Shown here piece after piece: positions 1-12,290 of a stretch of DNA of 64,000 nt (position 1 is its first letter; every line of letters starts with the position of its first letter). The translations under genes and the position numbers were made by a program. Source of the stretch: Anseranas semipalmata. Its lineage: Eukaryota; Chordata; Aves; Anseriformes; Anseranatidae. The stretch covers positions 7,420 through 71,419 of the forward strand of contig VXAA01001143.1 in assembly GCA_013399115.1 (NCBI GenBank), given 5' to 3'. Under the pieces are notes generated by a model. It was not told where the DNA came from. It saw nothing but the letters and a program-made list of their open reading frames with translations, and ran no database searches.

Positions 1-62
1 GTCCCCAGGTTTCCCCATCGGCTGCGTGAGGGAGCGGGGAATTCAGATCCCCTCCCACACCG

Positions 63-80
63 GCTGCTGCTGCTGCTGCT
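63..80 (+). repeat. (GCT)6 trinucleotide repeat
   Basis: Six uninterrupted GCT units inside the CpG island. In a coding frame it would give Leu, Ala or Cys runs. No coding role is established. Confidence 0.9.
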
Positions 81-120
81 GTGCAGACGGGGTTATTGAC
101 ATCATTCGGGAGAATGTGGG

Positions 121-140
121 GAGGAGGAGGAGGAGGAGGA
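121..140 (+). repeat. (GAG)n trinucleotide repeat
   Basis: Six GAG units plus two bases inside the CpG island, forming a purine-only tract on the plus strand. Confidence 0.9.
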
Positions 141-600
141 AGCAGCAGACGCGGGGCTCCCCTGGGAAAGCCAGCAGCACATTGCTGGCTGTTGGCAACC
201 CAGCTCGGCCAGGGAAACCGCGGTCCCTCCTCATCCATCAGTGTCACCCCTCAAAGGCCGCCCTGTCTCCGTGTGCTTCAGTTCGCGCCCGAGCCCTTCT
301 TTTTATCTGTAGACGGGCCAGGGCGCCCTGTCAGCCGCCGAAGGGGTCGCCCATGGGAGACGAAGCGCCCGCAGCAAAATGGAGGACGGGCAGGCGGCCT
401 CAGGGTCGAGCAGCGTGAACGCGCACGGGCGACTTGCGCCCTCTCCACACACTAACGTATGCCCGCTGTTGGCCTGGGGCCTAGGGGTGGATGTGCTTCT
501 TCCCCCTTCCCTCGTCCCAGCAGGCCCCCAAAGGGCGGATCTGCTGGGCTTTGCGCGGCCGACAATGCCAGCAAGGGTTTGGGAGCAGAAACGTATTCAT

Positions 601-2200
601 CTGGACAGTCAGTGTTCGCGTTTTCTGGTTGTGTCTATGAACTATTGCAAAGTCCCCAGTAACCATTGTCCGTTGCCTTGCATATATGTATCACCTTTTT
701 GTTTGTAGCCCAAGGAAAACTCTCTGTGTGCACTGTGCTGCTGTGAGGGACATTTCCTGGTGTTTCCACAAATGATACTGATGTGTGTACAACAGAATTG
801 AACACATCACATCAGAGGTACGGGTGTACGTATGTACCCAGGTGTTGGTATAACCTCCCACGGAAACATTAATATCGATTCTAGAGAACAGGCAAATTCT
901 GCACTTCAGCATGTACGTGCACAGGTTTGAGAAATATTTTCCTTTGGCTTTTGGGGACTGATTTCCTGAACCTCAGAAGAAAAACCCTTCTCACACCAAG
1001 TTTTAGGGACTCTAACCTGGCAGAGGACTTCGTGACATGCTCTCTAATAATGCTTCATGGCCGCTTGTGTGGGTGACTCGCTTACTGGTGTTCACTAAGT
1101 GAAAATACAAATTTCTACCTGCCCGGCCTATTTTTTTACCCATGTAATAAAATATGACACTAGAGGGCGGCCTGCTAATGTAATTCAATAATGAAGCTGC
1201 AGTGGCTGCAGGTGGAGACGCGGCACCATCCCCTGCTTTGCATCGGTCTGGGGCTGGAAGCCATCCTGGGCATGGCACCTTTTTCCCCCTGAGACAACCA
1301 CTACTGCCCCGAGACATGAGGAGTATCCAGAGAGTCACACCAGAGCCCAAAATAATAAGTATTCCTAAGAAATGTGATTTGCCAGCAGACCAACACAATT
1401 CGTGTTATGAGCAGCCCTGCTTCTAGCACTTAGTAAAGCTCAGAGGAGGAGGTGGCAGGAGATATCCTCTCTGTTCCCCAGTGCCAAACCCTCATCCTGC
1501 CCCAAGCCACTGTGAATACTTTTACAGCTAAATGATAATACTGCAGCTACAGCCCAGTTTTAGGAGTCAGCACCGCAGTTCAGTGAATATTGTCCCCTCT
1601 GATGGCTCTTTCTCTGCACAGCCTTCCTGTGACCAAGGAGGTCTCTTGCAGTTCCAGAATCCAGTCTCCTTGTGTCAAATGAGGCTAATATCTGCATGCA
1701 ATTTAATAAATTAAAGATTGCAAATATTTTTAGAACACCAGACTCGGTATGCGTCAGAAATACCAGGTATTATCTAAGTACACAGTGATGTCATTATTAA
1801 TATCTACATTTTGTCCTGCCTAGAAGCAAGGATCTCCTTGTGGTAGGCTCTTGACAGCAGTACCTTTTCTCCCCCCAGATTTAAAATCTATGTCTCAAAC
1901 ATGAGCCAGCAGGCAAAAGCGACACGGTCAGACAGGCCGAGAGGAGACTGAGGACGCAGTTCACAGCACCGCGCGCACTGGCTGAGACCCGTGACGCTGT
2001 AGGTTGTTGCACATAATATGTTTTAAGGCATCCTTGCAGCTTGCTCTGTGATAGCTTCAAGAGGCTTTCAGTGCCATGAGACTATCAAAGGTAATTCAGC
2101 GTGTTCACCATGAAACAAGAAAATGTTTTAAGCTCAACTTCCGTGAGACTTTCTTATTGTCTGGAGAAGAAATTGGCCTGAACTTACAGATGGAAAGAAC
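601..2200. other. Non-coding, single-copy-looking stretch
   Basis: No convincing exon or repeat was seen, and open frames are short. The only discrete element noticed is a CTCF-type motif at 1157-1170. Confidence 0.5.
1157..1170 (+). promoter_or_regulatory. CTCF-type binding motif
   Basis: ACACTAGAGGGCGG matches the vertebrate CTCF core CCASYAGRKGGCRS at 13 of 14 positions; only the first base differs. It lies about 550 bases from the CpG island, a common arrangement for insulator or promoter-proximal CTCF. Occupancy is unknown. Confidence 0.5.
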
Positions 2201-2800
2201 TTAAATTAGTGGCCGCTTTTCTGAAAACTGATGTTCCTTAGCATTTAGCAATAACATGTCCTCAGTTTTTGCTAAATTGCAAACGAGCAATTAATTTTTC
2301 AGCACTTGTGCAGAATACTTTAAAAATGGAAACATGAAAGTCTTCTATTAAAATGAAGTTGATAGTATGCACCTGCCACTAATGTACTGTACACTGTGTC
2401 TTCCACTCATTATAGTGATGATTTGGGTTGAGATCAAGAGTCATATAGTGAAAATCACTTCAACACGTGCCTGTTCATATGCATAAACTCCTGTGTACCA
2501 GATGGCAAAATATAATGACATCTTAAACAGCTAATTGCATAAACCTTGTAATGCAGATAATTGCTGAACCAAAGTATGAGTTAATAATTTCCCACTGTAT
2601 TGCCTGGCTTGACACTAATTCTAAAGGAAAGTTGTGACAATTCTAACACACTAAAGTTCACCAAGCGGTAATTAAAACTAGCACTTAAAATCATTCGACT
2701 TTCAAACCCTTAATTACAATTCAGTGGAATCACTTTGTAGAAATCTAACATTTATAGATAGTTACATGATAGCTGATATTTCATCATCGTCCCTTTCATG
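2201..2800. promoter_or_regulatory. Enhancer-like AT-rich block, candidate conserved non-coding element
   Basis: This block has no repeat signature and no open frame. It holds about a dozen TAAT/ATTA homeodomain cores (for example near 2290, 2530, 2560, 2580, 2670 and 2710) and an octamer-like ATGCATAA near 2479. Such composition is typical of deeply conserved developmental enhancers. Conservation itself cannot be seen from one sequence, so this is inference from texture. Confidence 0.3.
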
Positions 2801-3150
2801 GTGTTCTTCTAAGGCATGCTTCAGGAAGCATGTAGCTCTCTCTGGAAGTCTAAGGTTGTAATGATTTCCATACCAATGGTCACTGGGAAACACTTGGAAA
2901 ACAGTGGCCAGGACACACTGCTGTAGGTTTTTTTTCACAGCTTACGCTTAAGGCAGCATGGCAAGTAGTCATTTTTAATCATCTGATGATATATAATGTA
3001 AATAAACAAGGAGCCACTACAATGACGCATATTGTTTTTCAAGGAGTGGGTTTAAGAAATACATTGTTTTGGTTGGGTTTATAACCCACATACTGACCTC
3101 AAAGACAGGCCTCTAACCCATCATCAGCTGTTACCGTATATTGGAAAAGC
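2801..3150. other. Non-coding stretch, nothing recognised
   Basis: AT-rich sequence without a recognisable repeat, exon or motif cluster. Confidence 0.5.
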
Positions 3151-3950
3151 TGCCATGGGATTGAAACGATAAAGAATGGAAATATAATTAATGATGGTAA
3201 ATACAGTTTTAGGAGAAATAAGCCTTATCAGACAAACCCAATTTCTTTCTTTGATGAGGCACATCAAATAATACGACGAAGGTAAAGACTGAATGATAAA
3301 GGTCAATGAAGAGATGTGATACTCATTTTTTATGGAGATTAGAATTAACACTGTGTGATATTCTGATAAAAAAACATTAGAAATAGCAACAGAGCATGCA
3401 CTAATTAGATTAGGAATTGGCTAACAGCCTGTTAAAAAGTAGCTATGAATCAGGAAGCGTTATCAAATGGGAGAGTTTTACCAGGATCAGCATCAGGTCA
3501 GATGCTAGTTAATGTTTTCTTCAATGATCTGGATGTAAACACTGTAAATTCACAGCTGATAAATTTGAGGATGACGGGAACATTGGTGGAGTGACAGACA
3601 ATGATGAGAATGACACTCCAAGTGATCTCAGTTGCTTGATGAGCTGAGCCCATTCAAACACAATTGGTTTTAATACAGACAATATAAGATTATGCAGTTT
3701 CTGGTGCTCGCAGTTTTAAAAGATTGTTGGAAAACTGGAGAGGGCACAGAAAAGAGCCAGAGAGGATTTCAGGGCTGAAGGAAGTGCTTAATGGTGAAAG
3801 ACTTAAAGCACTCAATCTGCCTAGCTTACTGGAAAGAAGACTGAGACGTGACATGAGTATAATGTGTAAGTATTTAAGTATCTATGAGATCTCTCTGGAA
3901 GTATCTGCTAGATACTGATGACATTTTTAATCTTTCACAGAAAAATGGTT
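3150..3950 (+). mobile_element. Ancient decayed CR1/L3-like LINE fragment
   Basis: Collinear blocks recall the reverse-transcriptase region of old amniote CR1/L3 elements. At 3221-3259 is the 'cttatcagacaaacc...tttctttgatgag' type block. At 3500-3560 is the 'aatgatctggatgtaaacac' block followed by 'gctgataaatttgaggatga' (remnant of the A-D-D region). At 3724-3890 is the C-terminal segment, whose plus-frame translation still reads like VQRRA..ERLKAL.L.SLE.RRLRRDM...YKYL. Stops and indels separate the blocks, so it is long dead. The last block parallels the C-terminal part of the intact copy at 31369. It has no identifiable 3' tail. Confidence 0.7.
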
Positions 3951-4020
3951 ATCTGCAAGTCAGTCGAGCAAATTCAAGTGAGAACTTAGGTGTATGTTTT
4001 TAATTGCAACAGTGGCTGAA

Positions 4021-6785
4021 AGCTAACTCTCAAGGCACAAAGTAGACGTTGTCTTTTTTTTGACGTTTTTGAAGCAAGACCAGAAGACCTGCTGTAACCA
4101 AACACAAAGTAATGCACTTAATGTAGGGGCAATAGCACACAGTGATTTGTAGTATATCAAGGGGCTTTCTCTAGCCTTCAAAGCTGTGAGTCTACACACA
4201 TCAGCAGAAATGTTTCATAAGTATTTGGGGGCAGGAACGTACACCTGTGCAAAGGACTAATCAAGTAATAACAAGTCTAACACATTTCATGGGCTATACA
4301 GACCCAGGCCAGGTGTGCAGATATCACACAGTTATATGTCTCTAATAACATATTTCAAAAGGTAGAGAGCAAGTTTCCGTGCTGATGTGGGAGCTACACA
4401 AAACCACCGAAAGGCAGCCCCCCACCAGCAGATTTGCCACCCCTTGCCTGCCTCCTGGCAAGAAGTAGCTGATTCCTCGGAGGCTTGTGCCTCTGCTCTC
4501 TGGTGAAGGAGAAGCGGTGACCCCAGCTCAGGGAATCTTCTACCTGGAATTCTGTTTTATTCGCACTGTGAATAAGACAGTCCAGGATCAGAGTGGGTCA
4601 CAGACAGAATACTAGACTGAAAGTTCATCCCAAACCTCCTTTTCTGAAGCAGTCCTGCCTCAGCAATTGATTCCCACGAGAAATACTGATAGTCCTGCTG
4701 CTCACACAGCTTCTTGCCTCTGCGACCTTACATACCTGCCACAGCAGTTCCCAGACATGTATCCATGTCCTTTGCATCCGACAAACACGCTCCTCTCTCC
4801 CCCCTCTGAAAAGTTCAACAACTACCAAAACCATGAATGAACACAAAACATCTGGAGACTCTACAATACCACCACAGGGTGCCTCCAGTCTCAGCTCAGT
4901 GTATTACAGAAGGAAGAGAAGCAGAGACCTCATCCAATTTCCTTCAGCTGTAACATGTTCTTGGGGGTCTTCTGCCTAAATTTGGACTATGCACAGCTCA
5001 ACCTAGCCAAATGACCTGCTGGGCCATGATGAGAGCTGGGAGCTAAATGCTATAAAATCAAAAAGAATAGACTGATTCTGTGCAGGAGGTGTTTTTACTA
5101 ATTTTACAGATGGAGGTGACCAGATCTGATATTAACTATTCTCATGCTTAGGTTTCCCCTGCTGCTCCCCGTGGTCTTTCCAGCCACCCCTGCTGCAGAT
5201 AAGCAGCCCTCTTTGTCTGTGGCAGCAGCATTGGCAGTCGCAGCTGGTGAGGATTAGGATTTTTTTCCCCAGAGTGGGATGCTCCAGGGAAGATGCCATT
5301 CTTGCTGGTTATAACATTTTCAGTCTGTAATAAGCACCCTCTGTAAAATTACAGCACAGGTGACTGAGGCAAGCTTTACAAAACTAACTCCACCCAGTAG
5401 ACCTGACAATTCTTTTTGTGATGCAGGAGGAGATGGCAATTTTTTGTGTACCCATCTCCTAATTATTTATTTGAGGCAGTCTCTTAACCATCTACCTGGC
5501 TGGGGTTTACAGCCCAGGGTCTGGCCTTCCCTAATTCTTTCCACCAGCTGCAAGGTAAACGTGCCTCCAGGTAGTCCTGGTGGCTTCCTAAGAGCACTGC
5601 TCTTTAGGGCAATTTCAAGCCTCCATGAAATGCACCCATTTTATTCATCAAACATATGTAAGTGAAGAATATCTTTGACAGTATTTCATTCCGTGTACAT
5701 GCACCACAACTACAACTTGTCCATACAGGAGATACTGGTAACTCAATAACAAGCCAAAGAAAAAAAAGAAAAAGAAAAAGACACCGAGCAGCATGATTAA
5801 GTGGTAACTCAGATGCCAAAAGGATCTGAGGAGGACACTGAAATGTCAGTGATAGCAAAGCCTGGACCTCTAGATAGTCTCAGGGACTTAGGCAGAGATC
5901 GATCCAGTGGCTGCTGACCTGCCTTCTGAGCTTGCAGTGATGCTGACAATTAAGCCTATGCAGAAAACTGTCCCACTGATTGACTTAGCAGCTTAAAATA
6001 AAACATAAGCTGTAATGATTTGCTGGGAGGGGCGTAATCTGAGGAATTTCTTTATCTTTAGAACAACTGATAGATCCAGGAGGAGGTGGTATGATACGAA
6101 GGAGACTTATTTCTCAGTCTGTGAACGTAAATTGGTCTTCCTCTTTTCCTTCAATAGAAAGTGGTCTGATGGGGATAGGTTATCTTCCGGAAGTGGAACC
6201 CTAGAAAACATGACAAAATATATTGTCATATCTCTTTACTTCTGTTTGCCACATTATTTTCTGCTTAAAATTTCTAGATACGTACTATATCAATGTAGAG
6301 TAAAAACAATTTCTGACAATAGATTTTATCAAAACAGATTTAAGAAACAGCACTAAAACATCACATGCATTCTGACTCTTAATAATAAATACTTTACTTA
6401 AGGTGAATCTATTTCCTGTGCTCCCTTTCTAACCAGAATTCAGTAACTTTCAAGTAGTGCCTATCCAATAAATATTCACTAAACATGAACATAACTGAAA
6501 GTATTCCTACCTGGTTGTGGTTGCCTGGTACTTTGCAGAGGAAGAGTCATCTTCTCATCTTCTCCCCTCTTTTCTTCAGTAGGTTTTCAGGAAAAAGTCA
6601 GCCACCATTTTAGCTTCTAAAACTGCATGCCTGTCTTTGCTACGCATTGTACTTATCCTGATACCCCAAAACATCAGAGGCAGATTGAAAGATGTGTTGA
6701 TAGGTAGATAAGATGCTTTGGGAAAAAGGTGGCCCCCCAGATTCTGTTTTCTTATGGCTTTGAAGCATTTGCTCTGTGCCACTAG
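4021..6785. other. Non-coding stretch
   Basis: No gene recognised. There is an A-rich GAAAAA tract at about 5760-5780. A weak MIR-like patch around 5343-5400 ('gtaaaattacag...gactgaggcaag') is too short to call. Confidence 0.5.
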
Positions 6786-6789
6786 CCTG

Positions 6790-6905
6790 ATAAAATAGCC
6801 TTATAAAATATAGTATCATCCAGGATGTGGAATCAGCTCCCAGAACTGGTGAAAATAACTGGAGATCTGTCACTTTTCTAGGTGAACATCTGGCAACTGA
6901 TTTTA
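6790..6905 (+). mobile_element. Possible old CR1-like 3' fragment
   Basis: The wording 'gtggaatcagctcccagaactggtg' (split at 6827-6852) followed by 'cttttctaggtgaacatc' resembles the region just upstream of the end of old CR1 elements, which encodes the W-N-R-L-P motif. Short and diverged. Confidence 0.25.
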
Positions 6906-8869
6906 TTTACTTTGATTTCTAAGACCCTAAGGCACTTAGAGATCAGAAAATAGTTCAGTCTATTCCAAAAACCAATGCACCTCTCTTCTTAGCATCAGTT
7001 CTCAAATTGTTCTTTTGTACAACTCTATCGCCATGTGCAATTACTTGCAGGTGCCAGCTGGAACACGATGTCTTTTGTCTCTTCTCAAGTGCTTTGGACA
7101 GCATGGGCCCAACAAGCTTGGTTTACCATGATTAATAGGTTGGCTATTGGTATAAATGACCACTGGAAAAGGACGTCTCACGAGATAAGAGCTTTCATTG
7201 TCAGTCTTATGGATTGCTTTGCCTCGGGATGTTCCAGAGCAGTGTTGCTGGAGCAATTTGGACCTGGGTCTGAAGCCAGGGAGACATACACAGACATACA
7301 GGACTCTGCAAGAACTTGCAATTCAGGTGGCTGAATTCCATGATGGCACCAGAACAAGGAATGGAAACCACTGATCATGATCACAATTAGACCTGATTTA
7401 TACACGTTATTTACTTATCATCTACTCCATATCCCACCAATTTAGGTTGTTCATATGGGCTCCCATCACTGTCCGAAAACCCTCCAGCAATAACTGCTGT
7501 CTGCTCTGTTAACTGATGATTTCATTGTTCATTACACCTATTTATATGTAACTGTCAGGAAAGGTTTTGTTCTTTCAGCTAAGTGTAAGTGAGAACAGCA
7601 CTCTCCAAATCACGATGGGATTTTGAACTAGGCACTGGCTTCAGGGAAAAAACTGAAGATTGCCTGCAGAAAGAGAACAAACTCTTTAGAGATTTTTGTT
7701 GCCCAGCAGACTTGGTGCTGGAGGTTTGTCAGGTAGCAAGAAACCTTTCTCAGGGAGATTCTGCAAGGCTTTGACATTTATAGGGTGGCTGTCAGTGTTG
7801 CATAACCTCAGGAGCATCATTATCACTGACCTATTGCAGAGCTGCCACTATTTCATGTACTGTACTCTTCAGCAAAGCAGTACTTATCAGTGCTTTTCTT
7901 AACTCATGTCTTGTCACTGAGACCTTTTTGCTGTGTCCCTCATTTCTATTTAGAATATAGAGTAATAGTAAAACAAAGAAACAAAATTCTTAGGAGTTAG
8001 GGTAAAGATCTTATCCCTTTGTAGCTTCCTTATTTCTTCTGTATTAAGTAAGCCAAAGACATTCCTTAGCATTTATTTATGCAGCTGCAGTGGTCAGTGT
8101 TTCCAGAAGTGAGGAGTTGCAAGTTGTGACTGCTTTTGCTCTGGTGGGAGCTTCATTTTGAAAGGGTAGGTGTTGAGGTATCTGGGATTCCCAGAAGCTG
8201 GCCCCTTTCAGTTGCGTCATGCTGAGGCTCTAAAAATTAGAGAACTCAGTTATGAACCACTTCAGAAAAGTCTGGCCAGATTAATTACTAAAGGCTAGTT
8301 CATGTTTACTATTTAGCTCAATGAATAGACTCTAATGCTATTTTTATTTCATCGTTTCATTTTTAACCTCAATTGTGTGCCAATTTCTTTAAATTATTTA
8401 TCCACAATGTTCTTTAAGGTTTCTCTCTGTAGATTATTGTGGCGATTGAAGCCATCTCTGTATAGTTGCACACTACACAACTCCCACTGGGGCTACTCAC
8501 ATATCCATATGCGCCTGTGGCTCTCACTAATGCCTGTCAATGGGACTTAACATATTAGTGTGGACATGAGAATAGACCCCTCGCTGGGCACTTGACTAGA
8601 TTTTTTTTTTAAAGTTGATCCAGATCACTCATGGCAAACATTATGGTTATTGGAAATCACTGCGCTTAACAGGACCACCAAACACAACCTCCCTTTCCTT
8701 CTTATTCTTTCATACGGGAGCTGCTTGGTGCATTTTGCATGCTCAAGGTAGAGTTCACAGACAAAAACTGGAATCCAAGATTATGGAATAAAATAGCTTT
8801 ATTCTGTGTATTCTCTTCTGTTTGCCATACAACAGTATACAGTTAAGCCTCTCCACTAAAGAAAGGACG
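6906..8869. other. Non-coding stretch
   Basis: No recognisable exon, RNA gene or repeat. Open frames up to 99 codons at 7035-7334 have no family resemblance I can name. Confidence 0.45.
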
Positions 8870-8890
8870 ATTTTTTTTTATTTTTTTTTT
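8870..8890 (+). repeat. T-rich tract
   Basis: Two runs of T separated by one A, in front of the MIR-like fragment. It could be read as an A-tail on the minus strand, but no retrocopy body is recognisable beside it. Confidence 0.8.
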
Positions 8891-8904
8891 AAGGTGTGAA
8901 TCGC

Positions 8905-8995
8905 AATTTGGACATTTGGGTTCTATCTGTGGCTTCATCAAAGACCTTCTGGACAAGATGATTGGAGCTTTGCTGGTCAGTTCTTGTGAAAATTA
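8905..8995 (+). mobile_element. MIR/CORE-SINE-like fragment
   Basis: 'tttgggttctatctgtggcttcatc' (split over 8914-8940) followed by 'aagaccttctggacaag' fits the central MIR wording (gggttcgaat..tctgccact...tgaccttgggcaag). The 117-codon minus-strand frame across this place is therefore probably a by-product of the repeat. Confidence 0.4.
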
Positions 8996-9010
8996 ATGGA
9001 AAGCTGAGGT

Positions 9011-11990
9011 TTGAAAACTTGCTTTTTACTTCTGTGTACCTGTTCTCTGCATCTTTAGTGGTTCTCATCACTGCAGGCTCCCCACTATGCCAGTATTTAT
9101 GTGCATATAAGTTAAGTGATGACAGAACACTTTCCATCACAAAGTTGAAATCTTCAATATGTTTTGTAAAACTGATGCATCTTATACCATCTGTAATCCC
9201 ACTCCACTGCAATTCAGGGACTTGCGAATGTTGAATCATCATTATTTGTTAGCCATATGAAAATAATTACTCTGATTTCAGACTAATTTGTAATGAACAT
9301 GTGTCCATATCTGAAAGGGGAAACGACCAAGTCAAGATGCGGTCCATCAGTCTCTTCAGCCAGGTTTTCTGCCTTGAAGCCGCACTTCAAGATTTTGGAG
9401 ATTTTTTTTTTTTGCATTATCTTGGGGAAGTATTTAGATTANGTTTGCTGAGCTATAATTCTGGATGCACTAGGGACTAATGAACTAAAGTAAAGCCAAA
9501 CACAGGCAGGAAGCACTGTGTTTCAATACCCAGCCTTTCAGGACTGAATTTACTTAGTTTAAATCTTCGCTTTCTACCTCACTCTATGGTTTCAGGCTTG
9601 CTTTAATGGTAGTAGAAGTATGACCATGCCAATAACGGAGTACCATGATATGACGTCTATTTTTCAGAAGATCTGGCCCCATGCCGACCAGCCACACTGT
9701 GGGCAGAACCTCATATCACGGCAAAAGTCTATTGAATTCAGTCCTGTGGGCACTGGGACTTAATTCTGAAGGCTACACCATAAACGCATCTTACGAAACA
9801 GCCAACCAGCACATTCAGCAATTTCAGCAAGCGGTAACTTGCAGTGCTATCTGTCGGCCAAGGTTGACCAGTGCTTCCTGTTTAAAAAGCAGATTTTCAA
9901 TGCTCATAACTTTGCCAGGTATTAGCCGTTAGAGGACATTCTCCACACTTCATGTTTTCGTCAGGCTGATTTCTTTTTGGAAGTTTTTTATCCAAGCCAA
10001 TTCATCTATCTCTAAAAAAGGCACTAGAAAAAAAAAATGTTTCAGTGTTTCTGGCAGTTTGTCCTTGAAAAGCCCTATCAACGTCATGGTTTGAAGCAAT
10101 AGCTAGGAGATTGGCCTACATCAGCCCTTTCTTAAGAGATGCTTTATGGTAGCTTTGCAAATCCATCAACTCTGAAAAGCCTTTACAAGTTCAGAGTTTG
10201 CACATGCTCAGTAGAAGTTTTTTTTTTAAGCACTAAGCTGCTAAACTCACTGTGGGTTTTATAGGGAACCGGCACCATTTGGGCAGCACGTACAAAAACT
10301 GTCTCACTGCAGGGGGTTGTGAACCCTGCTCTGCAGCCTTCTTTCAAACATTTCCCAACCTTCGTGTGCTCGATCTTGCATCCCCAATGGCGTCCTGTGA
10401 ACATCCCCTCTCCAAATGCAATTGGATGTAATTTACAAAGCAGGTAATGAGTTAAAATAACTGTGCCCTCATTGCCTAGTAGGAAGTATGTCTTCACTGG
10501 TACTAATGGATGGCAGCCATTAGTTACTTTTACATTAAGGTGCATTCATATTGAAATTTTATACTGACATTACAATGCATTTGATTAAAATGCAGAAGAA
10601 TTACGCATTAGATGTCATGTGGCTGGATGGAAGCATAATTTAGCTGAGTCTGCAGATGCAGTCATGCAGGTGTTTCTGTGATTCCGATTCAGTTGGTGAA
10701 ACTGTTGATGTTCAGTGGCCCTCAAATCACATAACCATCTGTGGTTCAGCTCCTTGTGAAAGGAATTCCTTGTGCTTTTTATCAGATATGATCACTGGAT
10801 TCCTAAGCAAAAGTTTTGTGAATCAGGCAACATTTAAATGTCAGGTGTTTTAGGAAGAAAGGGAGGTATTGCAGACACCAGGTATTTCAGCTGTTTGTTA
10901 ACTACACGTCTAGCGTAAGGAGAAGATAAAGCCTGGGCTCTTTGTGGGAATGTTCCCCTCACTTCAAGGAAGTGTTGTGCTTTCTTACATAAGGAAGAGT
11001 TAAAATCTGAATTGTGTCTGATTTGCAATTTTTGAAACTAAACCAAGTCTGTCCTTACACACCTCCCTACAAAATAGTCAGGTACCTGAAAAACACTATA
11101 TACCAGAGGTTTTATAGTTAGATTCACATTTTCTACTTAGGCCCATTATTGATAAACATAATTTTAACAGCCGCATCTCTTGCTAATTCCAGTTTTTGCA
11201 GGCACCAAGATGATGCCAGTTACTTTCGGAGCAGAGACAGAGAGCTAAGCCCAACACTCGGACGGGTCCATTACTGCCAGCAAAAGCTCCCACATACTTA
11301 AAGACATGCATGTACACAATTTCTTTGCTAGACTGAGAACTTCTTAAAGGCAGGAAGATGTGATTGGGAGTGGAAGACTGTAGAAAGCAGGTAAGGATAG
11401 CAGGGACAGAGCTAACAGGAACAGTGCCCCCTCCACAGCGCTGCTCACAGTGTTGCGCAGATGCTGCCCTCTCTCTACAGGGGTTTCCAGTCCATAGGAA
11501 CACCTTTCCAGTCTGGAAATGTCAATCCCTTTCCTAGGATTTGAAGCAGGATGACATTAACTTCTGGAAGTTCACAGACTTTGTGTCATTGGAACCCGCT
11601 GTGAAGTAATCTAGCTAATGTGCAGTTTTGTCTAGAAAATCTCCGAGGATTGAGCACGGTTTGAAAGAAAAAATCAAGTCAGAATCACAGATGGTTTCCT
11701 CTTTACCTCAAGGGTCATCGTGTTTACACATTTTGAAAGAGTTACTGAACTAATTTGTAAAAGACTTCTATTTTATATATTAAGGAAAAATAAAGACCTC
11801 ACAAGATTTTTAGTCCGTCAGCAACATATGGAAACAAGAAAAATCTGTCCCTCAGTTACTGAAGTATTTATTTATCATTGAAATCCCAGACATTTGCATT
11901 CAATGTAAGGGCAAGGCATATCTTATGTATAACCTCCTAGAGAATTTGGTTAAAAGCAGTTTTGGATACCTGTAAGTAATTATGCTATCA
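9011..11990. other. Non-coding stretch with one undetermined base
   Basis: No gene recognised. Position 9442 is n. A 120-codon minus-strand frame at 10183-10545 resembles no family I know. Sequence around 10545-10650 is AT-rich with several ATTA cores. Confidence 0.45.
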
Positions 11991-12290
11991 CATTCTCTAA
12001 CGGATTTAATTCAGGCCAAGTAGCAACTACTGTATGTCCAAAAGATAATGAATTAAAGCAATGCTTTGGCATATCCCCTTTCTGAAATGTTAGCAGCCTC
12101 TCAAGTGACTTGAAAAATAGGCTTCAATAAATGGACAGGAAAATATATGCAATTAAATTCAATCAATAAAGCTGTCCTTGACCAAAGTCCAAACATTAAA
12201 AACAACTCCAATTGAATTATGAGAAATCCTTTTCTGATTTTAACTAGATTAGTTTAATCACATGTGCAGCAAAGTTGCGTGCCATTCCTC
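11990..12290. promoter_or_regulatory. Enhancer-like AT-rich block, candidate conserved non-coding element
   Basis: Many AATTA/TTAAT cores (near 12005, 12050, 12150, 12210 and 12240), no repeat signature and no frame. Texture similar to 2201-2800. Conservation is unknown. Confidence 0.25.

Larger units (their letters stand above)
1..600. promoter_or_regulatory. CpG island at the left edge, possible promoter or first exon
   Basis: By eye there are about 35 CpG dinucleotides in the first 480 bases, followed by more up to about 600. The next several kilobases are nearly free of CpG. In vertebrates such unmethylated islands usually mark promoters of broadly expressed or developmental genes; that is inference here. 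Several overlapping frames are open because the segment is GC-rich, so open frame length means little. The ATG at 379 has a strong Kozak context (A at -3, G at +4), but its frame degrades into unremarkable sequence after 480. No TATA box is obvious. The gene could run in either direction, including leftwards out of the window. Confidence 0.5.

Noticed and set aside
26..708. Several overlapping plus frames in the left CpG island
   Set aside because: Stop codons are rare in GC-rich sequence; the frames conflict and none resembles a known protein N-terminus.
8889..9242. 117-codon minus-strand frame followed by an A-tail-like tract, considered as a processed pseudogene
   Set aside because: The part next to the tail matches MIR-like wording on the plus strand and the peptide resembles no known protein.
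10183..10545. 120-codon minus-strand frame
   Set aside because: No domain, no splice sites of note, no codon bias; taken as chance.
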